Shown: positions 1-4,560 of the stretch, piece after piece
Layout: each line of letters opens with the position of its first letter
Numbering within the stretch: the stretch's first letter is position 1
Program-made: the position numbers and the translations under genes
Notes under the pieces: model-generated
Seen by the model: the letters and a program-made list of their open reading frames with translations, nothing else
The model's database searches: none
Told to the model about the DNA's origin: nothing
Source of the DNA: an uncultured Oscillospiraceae bacterium
GTDB taxonomy: Bacteria; Bacillota; Clostridia; Oscillospirales; Oscillospiraceae
DNA: 5,757 nucleotides
NCBI GenBank assembly: GCA_910585265.1
Contig: CAJUCA010000106.1
Coordinates: 1-5,757 of the forward strand
Direction: 5' to 3'

Positions 1-650
1 TCAAGAAGAAGAAGGAAATGGTGGAGTTCAAGGTGGACGAGTACCCCAAGGCGGGCGTCACCAAGGAGTCCGTGGCCAAGCTGCGGGGCGCGTTCCCCGT
101 GGGCCCCGAGGGCGTGGAGAATGAGGTCGTCCACACCTTCGAGCTCACCGGCGTCCACGAGGCCGACGCCCACAAGCACGTCCAGCGGGTCACCGCCGCC
201 AACGCCTCCGGCATCAACGACGGCGCGGCCGCCCTCGTGCTGTGCTCCGGCGAGGCGGTGGAGAAGTACGGCCTGAAGCCCATGGCCAAGCTGGTGAGCT
301 GGGGCCAGGGCGGCGTGGATCCCAAGATCATGGGCGTGGGTCCGGTGCCCGCCTCCCGGCAGGCCATGGACAAGGCCGGGCTGAAGATCGAGGACATCGA
401 CCTGGTGGAGGCCAACGAGGCCTTTGCCGCCCAGTCCATCGCCGTGGCCCGGGAGCTGAACTTCGATATGTCCAAGGTGAACGTGAACGGCGGCGCGATC
501 TCCATCGGCCACCCGGTGGGCGCGTCCGGCGCGCGGATCATCGTCACCCTGCTCCACGAGATGGCCAAGCGGCCCGACGCCAAGAAGGGCCTGGCTACCC
601 TGTGCATCGGCGGCGGCATGGGCGTCGCCACCATCTTCGAGAAGTGCTGA
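1..650 (+). CDS. Acetyl-CoA C-acetyltransferase (thiolase), C-terminal part, 5' end outside window
   Basis: This is the C-terminal half of a biosynthetic-type thiolase, which condenses two acetyl-CoA into acetoacetyl-CoA or cleaves it in reverse, in the cytoplasm. The frame is open from base 3 (a run of Lys codons, then Glu), so the Met at base 18 is internal. Counting from that Met, the visible motifs are NASGINDGAAA (62-72), NEAFAAQ (133-139), NVNGGAISIGHPVGASG with the active-site His165 (155-171), and LCIGGGMG with the second catalytic Cys196 (195-202). The nucleophilic Cys lies upstream, outside the window. The tail closely resembles clostridial ThlA as I recall it. One oddity is a segment of about 35 residues (27-61) between the KLRGAF and NASG blocks, where ThlA has about 9. 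The gene lies upstream of atoDA on the same strand, which supports a role in acetoacetyl-CoA metabolism. Acetyl-CoA specificity is inferred from similarity; another 3-ketoacyl-CoA thiolase is possible. Confidence 0.95.
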   Translation, partial: KKKKEMVEFKVDEYPKAGVTKESVAKLRGAFPVGPEGVENEVVHTFELTGVHEADAHKHVQRVTAANASGINDGAAALVLCSGEAVEKYGLKPMAKLVSWGQGGVDPKIMGVGPVPASRQAMDKAGLKIEDIDLVEANEAFAAQSIAVARELNFDMSKVNVNGGAISIGHPVGASGARIIVTLLHEMAKRPDAKKGLATLCIGGGMGVATIFEKC

Positions 651-658
651 TTTGACGC

Positions 659-712
659 CATCCGCCTTCTCCCTCCAAGGGAGAAGGTGGCACGGCGAAG
701 CCGTGACGGATG
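659..712. repeat. Palindromic intergenic repeat, predicted three-way junction
   Basis: Two hairpins are enclosed by a closing helix. The outer helix is CATCCG (659-664) with CGGATG (707-712). Hairpin one is CCTTCTCCCT (665-674) with AGGGAGAAGG (678-687), 10 bp with a 3-base loop. Hairpin two is CACGGC (691-696) with GCCGTG (700-705), 6 bp with loop GAA. All stems are perfect. No T-tract follows, so it is not a simple terminator. From memory, sequences of the form 'ctccctt-gggag-gtggcacggc...gccgtgacgga' recur between genes of Oscillospiraceae, so this is probably a REP-like dispersed element; copy number cannot be seen here. Confidence 0.65.
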
Positions 713-751
713 AGGGTGCGGCGGTTTGGTGCTGAGCGCGCCCCGCTGCGG

Positions 752-798
752 CCCTCCGTCAGCCAGCCTTCCTCTGACAGCATCCCCCCTGTGCGGGG
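752..798. repeat. Second, divergent palindromic repeat unit in opposite orientation
   Basis: CCCTCCGTCA (752-761) is the reverse complement of TGACGGA plus GGG in the first repeat (704-710 and 714-716), with three extra bases (711-713) on the left copy, so the two units face each other. The unit contains GTCAG (758-762) with CTGAC (774-778), and a CCCC (786-789) with GGGG (795-798) hairpin. It looks like a partial or diverged copy of a related dispersed element. The boundaries are approximate. Confidence 0.45.
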
Positions 799-819
799 AA
801 GCCTGTGTCTTCGTTCCCT

Positions 820-851
820 CGGCCCGGGCGGGAGTTCGCCCGCCCGGGCCG
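820..851. repeat. Perfect 13-bp GC hairpin ahead of atoD
   Basis: CGGCCCGGGCGGG (820-832) pairs perfectly with CCCGCCCGGGCCG (839-851) around the 6-base loop AGTTCG. It is almost pure G+C, so very stable. A run of five T (860-864) begins 8 bases after the stem and the ribosome site (865-870) follows at once. The gap is too long for a textbook intrinsic terminator. It could be a weak attenuator, a 5' mRNA stabiliser, or part of the repeat cluster to its left. Function is not determined by sequence alone. Confidence 0.55.
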
Positions 852-882
852 CCAATCAATTTTTGGGAGGTAGTTTTGTATT

Positions 883-1566
883 ATGGCTAAAATTACATCG
901 ATCACCGAGGCCGCTGCCCTGGTCAAGGACGGGATGAGCGTGATGGTGGGCGGCTTCCTGGGCTGCGGCGGCCCGGACAAGCTGATGCACGCCCTGGCCC
1001 TGTCCGGCGTGAAGGACCTCACCATCATCTGCAACGACGGCGGCCTGCCCGGCGGGCGTCTGCTGGGCGTGCAGGAGCTGATCCACAACGGCCAGGTCAA
1101 GCACCTCATCGCCACCCACATCGGCATGAACAAGGAAGTGGGCCAGATGATGAACGCGGGCACCATGAAGGTCACCCTGGTGCCCCAGGGCTCCCTGGCG
1201 GAGAAGATCCGCGCCGGCGGCTACGGCCTGGGCGGCGTGCTCACCCCCACCGGCCTGGGCACCCCCGTGGGCGTGGGCGCGGAGGACGCCTCCGGCACCG
1301 GAACCAAGGAGTCCATCACCATCGACGGCAAGGAGTACCTGCTGGAGCGGCCCATCCGGGCCGACGTGGCCTGCATCTACGGCTCCGTGGCCGACAAGTA
1401 CGGCAACGTGAAGATCCACGGCACCGCCCGCAACTTCAACACCGTGATGGCCGCCGCCGCCGACACCGTCATTTGCCAGGCCGACGAGGTGGTTGAGATG
1501 ATCGACCCCGACGAGGTCCTCATCCAGGGCGTCCTGGTGGACTATATTGTGGGAGGGAAGAACTAA
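883..1566 (+). CDS. atoD: 3-oxoacid (acetoacetate) CoA-transferase subunit A, AtoD-like
   Basis: This is the alpha subunit of a cytoplasmic family I CoA-transferase, which moves CoA between acetoacetate and acyl-CoA such as acetyl- or butyryl-CoA. The protein is 227 residues, near the usual 215-220. Residues 16-31 (DGMSVMVGGFLGCGGP) fit the SCOT-family signature 1, and PQGSLAEKIRAGG (101-113) with GGVLTPTGLGT (117-127) is the typical central block. A Gly-rich stretch (about 128-143) between TPTGLGT and ITIDGKEYLLE is roughly 9-10 residues longer than in homologues I recall. The start is set by GGGAGG at 865-870, 12 bases before the ATG. The stop (1564-1566) overlaps the atoA start by one base, as expected for subunits made in equal amounts. 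Substrate choice (acetoacetate, 3-oxoadipate or butyryl-CoA:acetoacetate) cannot be settled from sequence; the nearby thiolase favours acetoacetate. Confidence 0.93.
   Translation: MAKITSITEAAALVKDGMSVMVGGFLGCGGPDKLMHALALSGVKDLTIICNDGGLPGGRLLGVQELIHNGQVKHLIATHIGMNKEVGQMMNAGTMKVTLVPQGSLAEKIRAGGYGLGGVLTPTGLGTPVGVGAEDASGTGTKESITIDGKEYLLERPIRADVACIYGSVADKYGNVKIHGTARNFNTVMAAAADTVICQADEVVEMIDPDEVLIQGVLVDYIVGGKN
1551..1557 (+). promoter_or_regulatory. Ribosome binding site of atoA inside the end of atoD
   Basis: GGGAGGG lies 8 bases before the atoA ATG (1566-1568), within the last codons of atoD. With the TAATG stop/start overlap this indicates translational coupling of the two subunits. Confidence 0.8.
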
Positions 1567-2219
1567 TGGAAAAGGGAATGATTAAGGGCTTTATCGCCAA
1601 GCGGGCCGCCAAGGAGTTCAAGGACGGCGATTTCGTCAACCTGGGCATCGGCCTGCCCACCATGATCCCCTCTTACCTGCCCGATGATGTGCACGTCGTC
1701 CTGGAGGCCGAGCTGGGCATGGCCGGCGCGGGCGGCAAGCCCGAGGTCAATGACTTCAACGTGTGCGACGCGGGCGGCGCGTCCTCCTCCATCGCCGTGG
1801 GCGGCGCGTTCATCGACTCCGCCACCTCCTTCGGCCTGATCCGGGGCGGCCACGTGAACGCCACCGTGCTGGGCGCGCTCCAGGTGGACGAGAAGGGCAA
1901 CCTGGCCAACTGGATCATCCCCGGCAAGATGGTGCCCGGCATGGGTGGGGCCATGGACCTGTGCGCCGGGGCCAAGAAGGTTATCGTCACCATGGAGCAC
2001 ACCCAGAAGGGCGCGCCCAAGATCCTGAAGGAGTGCACCCTGCCCCTGACCACCCAGACCTGCGTTACCAAGATCATCACCGAGATGTGCGTCATCGACG
2101 TGACGGACGAGGGCCTGGAGCTGGTGGAGATCAACCCCGAGTTCACCGTGGAGCAGGTGCAGGCCGCCACCGAGGCCACCCTGATTGTCAAGGGCGAGCC
2201 CAAGAGCATGATCGACTGA
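1566..2219 (+). CDS. atoA: 3-oxoacid (acetoacetate) CoA-transferase subunit B, AtoA-like
   Basis: This is the beta subunit of the CoA-transferase. It carries the catalytic Glu that forms the covalent glutamyl-CoA thioester. It is 217 residues, full length for the family. The blocks visible are DGDFVNLGIGLPTMIPSYLP (20-39), SFGLIRGGHVNATVLGALQV (about 88-107), NWIIPGKMVPGMGGAMDL and VIVTMEHTQKGAPKILKECT, all matching AtoA/ScoB proteins. The oddity is the active-site motif. Most members read SENG, but here residues 48-51 read AELG, keeping the Glu (E49, codon 1710-1712) but replacing the flanking Ser and Asn. A second Glu (E47) lies two residues earlier. The enzyme is probably active because the Glu and the rest of the fold are intact; the change may mark a substrate subfamily. 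It is co-transcribed with atoD and followed 18 bases after its stop by a strong terminator. Confidence 0.93.
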   Translation: MEKGMIKGFIAKRAAKEFKDGDFVNLGIGLPTMIPSYLPDDVHVVLEAELGMAGAGGKPEVNDFNVCDAGGASSSIAVGGAFIDSATSFGLIRGGHVNATVLGALQVDEKGNLANWIIPGKMVPGMGGAMDLCAGAKKVIVTMEHTQKGAPKILKECTLPLTTQTCVTKIITEMCVIDVTDEGLELVEINPEFTVEQVQAATEATLIVKGEPKSMID

Positions 2220-2237
2220 GCATTTTTCCGAAACCGC

Positions 2238-2269
2238 AAGAACCCCCGGCGAAAGCCGGGGGTTCTTTT
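2238..2269 (+). terminator. Rho-independent terminator of the thiolase-atoDA unit, possibly bidirectional
   Basis: A 13-bp perfect stem, 2238-2250 with 2255-2267, is closed by a GAAA tetraloop and runs into CTTTTA on the + strand. The core is ACCCCCGGC/GCCGGGGGT. On the - strand the same stem is followed by a poorer T-rich stretch (TTCTT then GCGG), so it could also stop transcripts leaving noc, whose stop is at 2378. It sits between two convergent genes. Confidence 0.92.
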
Positions 2270-2350
2270 ATGTAGGGGCGGGCATTGCCCGCCCGCACGA
2301 TATAGGACCATTTCCGGTAGACGGCGGGCGCACAATGTGCGCCCCTACAT
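2270..2350. repeat. MITE-like palindromic element with 11-bp terminal inverted repeats
   Basis: The ends are perfect inverted repeats: ATGTAGGGGCG (2270-2280) and CGCCCCTACAT (2340-2350). Each end is itself a hairpin: GGGCGGGC (2276-2283) with GCCCGCCC (2287-2294), and GGGCGCAC (2326-2333) with GTGCGCCC (2337-2344), both with 3-base loops. The middle (about 2295-2322) is unpaired and AT-richer. There is no coding capacity and no clear target duplication. 'TGTAGGGGCG...CGCCCCTACA' elements are, from memory, widespread between genes in gut Firmicutes and some other bacteria, so this is likely a dispersed non-autonomous repeat. Confidence 0.7.
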
Positions 2351-2377
2351 CCGGTTTTCCAGTCGCGAAGGCAAACG

Positions 2378-3169
2378 TCATTTGGGAATATGTATCGTCA
2401 GCGTGATCTCGCTGTCCGTCTCCTCCCGGCCGCATTTGGCGTCCACCCCGGCGGACTTCATCACCGCCAGCCCCCGGTTCACCGTGTTCAGAAACAGGCG
2501 CACGTCCCGGATCTTATACACCGGGGCCGCCCGCCGGGGCACCCGCCGCCCGCCGCACAGCCGGTCGATGTACTCCTCCGTTTTCGCCACGTTGAGCTGG
2601 TGCTTCAGGATGTACTCCAGGGCCAGCCGCTGCTGGTCCGGCCCCTCCAGCCGCAGGAGGGAGCGGGCGTGGCGTTCGGTGAGCCGGTGGCCCCGGAGTG
2701 TGTCGATCACGTCCTGGGGCAGCTTGAGCAGCCGCAGCTTGTTGGCCACCGCCGACTGGCTTTTCCCCACCCGGCGGGCGGCCTCCTCCTGGGTCAGGCC
2801 GCACTGGTCCATGAGGCGGCGCAGGGCGGCGGCCTCCTCCCACACGTCCAGATCCTTGCGCTGGAGGTTCTCCACCAGGGCCAGCAGGGCGGAGGTGTCC
2901 CCGTCCGCCTCCACCGGGAGGCAGGGCACCGCCGCCAGCCCCGCCAGCCTGGCCGCCCGGAGGCGGCGTTCCCCCGCCACCAGCTCCCAGCCCGTGGGGG
3001 TTCGCCGGACGGACAGGGGCTGGAGCACCCCCACCTGCTGGATGGACTGGGCCAGCTCCGCCAGCTCGTTGGGGTGGAACTCCTTCCGGGGCTGGCCCGG
3101 GTTGGGCCGGATGGCCCCCAGCGGCAGGTCCAGCACCTGCCGTTTGGACAGCTTGGGAAAGAGGGACAT
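2378..3169 (-). CDS. noc: Nucleoid occlusion protein Noc (ParB/Spo0J family, CTP switch)
   Basis: This is a 263-residue DNA-binding CTPase of the ParB/Noc family, which in Bacillus spreads from specific sites, binds membrane and blocks division over unsegregated nucleoids. The visible parts, in order, are RPNPGQPRKEF (21-31), the CTP-binding GERRLRAA (66-73), ENLQRKDL (100-107), a helix-turn-helix around GLTQEEAARRVGKSQSAVAN (124-143) followed by KLRLLKLP (144-151), and a C-terminal dimerisation domain ending in TLTIHIPK. The 'GKSQSxxANKLRLLKLP' wording and the DxRxxxNTxxxxLxxxxxxG...IPK tail match B. subtilis Noc better than Spo0J as I recall both. No ParA gene is adjacent. The start at 3169 is chosen because GGGAGG (3184-3179) precedes it by 9 bases; an in-frame upstream start at 3244 would put coding sequence through the promoter and terminator hairpin. 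The N-terminal tail before the ParB domain is short (about 10 residues, SLFPKLSKR), where Bacillus Noc has its membrane-targeting helix. A plain ParB-family protein is the alternative. Confidence 0.88.
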   Translation of the reverse strand: MSLFPKLSKRQVLDLPLGAIRPNPGQPRKEFHPNELAELAQSIQQVGVLQPLSVRRTPTGWELVAGERRLRAARLAGLAAVPCLPVEADGDTSALLALVENLQRKDLDVWEEAAALRRLMDQCGLTQEEAARRVGKSQSAVANKLRLLKLPQDVIDTLRGHRLTERHARSLLRLEGPDQQRLALEYILKHQLNVAKTEEYIDRLCGGRRVPRRAAPVYKIRDVRLFLNTVNRGLAVMKSAGVDAKCGREETDSEITLTIHIPK

Positions 3170-3237
3170 AAAAAACCGCCTCCCTGCTTCGGTAAAATGG
3201 GTTTGCTTGTCCCCATTATACGAAAGCAGGGAGGCGG
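3170..3237 (-). terminator. Long hairpin plus T6: predicted terminator of the foldase gene
   Basis: Read on the - strand, 3237-3212 pairs with 3201-3176 around a 10-base loop (3211-3202). That is 26 paired positions: 14 perfect outer pairs (CCGCCTCCCTGCTT with AAGCAGGGAGGCGG), one G-U, and two mismatches (3222/3191 and 3218/3195). Six T follow at once (3175-3170). The + strand has no T-tract after the stem, so the polarity fits termination of - strand transcripts. It begins 19 bases after the stop of the foldase gene. Unusually, the T-tract abuts the noc ATG, and the descending arm holds the noc ribosome site. Confidence 0.75.
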
Positions 3238-3243
3238 ATTCCA
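3215..3243 (-). promoter_or_regulatory. Putative sigma-A promoter of noc, inside the hairpin
   Basis: A perfect TATAAT lies at 3220-3215 on the - strand. Exactly 17 bases upstream is TGGAAT (3243-3238), a weak -35 (3 of 6). Transcription would start near 3208, giving a leader of about 40 nt before the noc ATG that contains the GGGAGG site but not the ascending arm of the terminator. The -10 is part of the inner stem, so its match to consensus could partly reflect the palindrome; the weak -35 lowers confidence. Confidence 0.5.
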
Positions 3244-3256
3244 TCGAAGCGGGGCG

Positions 3257-4468
3257 TCAGCCTACCCCGCCGCTCTCCACCGGGCCGGGGGTGGGCTGGG
3301 GCTTCCGGGCGGAGATCAGCGCGTCCTGGTAGGCGGCGTACTTCTGGTAAAACTCCGCCACGTCCAGCCCCTCCATGGCGGGGGCCCATTTGATCTCCAG
3401 CCCCTGCGCCAGGGGGGTGATCTCCTGGTCCAGCAGGTACTCCCGGCACTCGTCGGCGTAGCTCTGGAGGTCCTCCACCTCCCCCCGGAGGATGATGTGG
3501 TAGCCGTAGGTGGACTCCACGATGCCGGAGATCTCCCCGGGCTTCAGGGCCAGGGCCGCCTGCTCAAAGGGGGGCACCATCTTGCCCACGGTGGTGGTGT
3601 AGCCGTCCGGGTTGGACTCCAGGCCGCTGTCCTCGCTGTGGGCCTTCATCAGCTCGTCGAACTTGGCGGGGAGGTCCTCCGCCCCCTGGAGCTGGGCCAG
3701 CAGGTCCTCCGCCAGCTTCTTCTGCTCCGCCACCTTCTCCGCGGGCAGGGCGGGGTAGGCGTAGCTGCCGTCCTCCTGCTGGGTGGGCTGCGCGCTCATG
3801 TCCACGGTGAGGAGGAGGATGTGCTTGGCCTGGTAGGCGTAGTTGTTCAGCATCTCGTCGGTGGCGGCGGGGAACAGGGCGTCCCGCACGTTGTCGTAAT
3901 AGGTGTCGGTGAGGAACAGGTACTCCACGGATTCATCGGACAGGCCGAAGGCGTCCTTCATCAGCTGGTAGTCCTCCTCGCCGTTCTTCTTCATCTCGTC
4001 CCTGGCGGCCTGGACCTGGGCGTCGGTGGGCAGGCAGCCCAGCTCCGCCGCCTTCTGCCGCAGGACGGTGTAGTAGGCGGCGATGTTGGCCGCGCTGTCC
4101 GCCATCATGTCGGCGTAGGTGCCCTCCTGATTGGGGTCGGGCTTGTCGGTGAGCTGGAGGCCGAACATCCCGTACTGGGACAGGAAGTTGTTGCAGCTCA
4201 TACCCACCCAGTACAGGGCCAGATCCGCGCTGACCTGGTCGTCCCCCACCGTCAGCAGGGGGTCGGAGCCGGACAGCCCGGCGGAGAAGGACAGCACGTC
4301 CTGGGACAGGTCCACGTCCACAGTGGGCGCGGGGGTGGGATCGGGGGACACGCCGGGGGAGCTGGAGGGCTCGCCCCCGGTGGGCTTGCCGGAGAGGTTA
4401 CAGGCGCACAGGGAGAGGGCCAGGGCCCCGGACAGGGCCAGGGCCGCGAGACGGTTCCAATGTTTCAT
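3257..4468 (-). CDS. Parvulin-type peptidyl-prolyl isomerase lipoprotein (PrsA/SurA-like foldase)
   Basis: This is a 403-residue exported foldase predicted to be anchored outside the membrane by a lipid and to help secreted proteins fold. The N-terminus is a lipoprotein signal: Lys/Arg, then a hydrophobic stretch LAALALSGALALSL, then L-C-A-C, with Cys23 the likely lipidated residue (Cys21 is the alternative). A Ser/Pro/Gly linker follows (about 27-50), then a SurA_N-like helical region starting near LLTVGDDQVSADLALYW (71-87). The parvulin domain (about 212-328) has AKHILLL, then ELMKAHSEDSGL, MVPPFEQAALALKPGEIS and GYHIIL. Oddities are about 19 extra residues after the first strand of the domain, PDGYTTTVGKMV in place of the usual GG-LG segment, and a Pro-rich tail. 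Total length exceeds PrsA (about 290). The start at 4468 has GGAG 6 bases upstream; a TTG 12 bases earlier is less likely. Isomerase activity is inferred; it could act mainly as a chaperone. Confidence 0.88.
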   Translation of the reverse strand: MKHWNRLAALALSGALALSLCACNLSGKPTGGEPSSSPGVSPDPTPAPTVDVDLSQDVLSFSAGLSGSDPLLTVGDDQVSADLALYWVGMSCNNFLSQYGMFGLQLTDKPDPNQEGTYADMMADSAANIAAYYTVLRQKAAELGCLPTDAQVQAARDEMKKNGEEDYQLMKDAFGLSDESVEYLFLTDTYYDNVRDALFPAATDEMLNNYAYQAKHILLLTVDMSAQPTQQEDGSYAYPALPAEKVAEQKKLAEDLLAQLQGAEDLPAKFDELMKAHSEDSGLESNPDGYTTTVGKMVPPFEQAALALKPGEISGIVESTYGYHIILRGEVEDLQSYADECREYLLDQEITPLAQGLEIKWAPAMEGLDVAEFYQKYAAYQDALISARKPQPTPGPVESGGVG

Positions 4469-4519
4469 TTCATTCTCCAATCATGAGCTTAGATTTGTCA
4501 GGAAAAGATGCCGAGAGGT

Positions 4520-4548
4520 ATTATACACCACTGGGCGGGAAAAAGCAA
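4520..4548 (-). promoter_or_regulatory. Putative sigma-A promoter of the foldase gene
   Basis: In the 92-bp gap after mfd, the - strand carries TTGCTT (4548-4543), a 17-base spacer and a perfect TATAAT (4525-4520). Transcription would start near 4513, giving a leader of about 45 nt before the ATG at 4468. This suggests the foldase is not dependent only on mfd read-through. Confidence 0.65.
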
Positions 4549-4560
4549 ACCGGAAGCGGC

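Noticed and set aside
18..20. ATG at base 18 as the thiolase start
   Set aside because: The frame is open to the window edge and the thiolase N-terminal half with the nucleophilic Cys is missing, so the true start is upstream.
665..687. 10-bp hairpin after thiolase as its terminator
   Set aside because: The stem is good but is followed by TGGCAC rather than T residues, and it forms part of a larger multi-stem repeat.
856..1419. - strand open frame opposite atoD
   Set aside because: It is the reverse-complement shadow of a gene with the CoA-transferase signature; the product is His/Gly/Ala-rich low complexity and there is no good ribosome site.
2220..2377. Binding sites for Noc or ParB near noc
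   Set aside because: I looked in the gaps for the Noc-type palindrome ATTTCCCGGGAAAT and the parS palindrome built on TTTCACGTGAAA and saw no convincing match.
3170..3244. N-terminal extension of Noc to an upstream ATG at 3244
   Set aside because: The extension would be encoded by the terminator hairpin and promoter, does not resemble family N-termini, and lacks a ribosome site; the ATG at 3169 has GGGAGG 9 bases upstream.
2337..3332. + strand open frame of 331 codons opposite noc
   Set aside because: It starts inside the palindromic element, runs antisense through noc and the hairpin, and yields an Arg/Ser-rich product without motifs.
4469..4480. TTG start at 4480 for the foldase
   Set aside because: The GGAG site lies inside that extension and is spaced correctly for the ATG at 4468, which also gives a cleaner lipoprotein signal.
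2390..4486. Very long + strand open frame (698 codons) opposite noc and the foldase gene
   Set aside because: It is antisense to two genes with clear family motifs. Its product is a low-complexity mix of Gly, Val, Leu, His and Gln typical of the complement of GC-rich codons, it spans the intergenic hairpin, and it has no recognisable domain.
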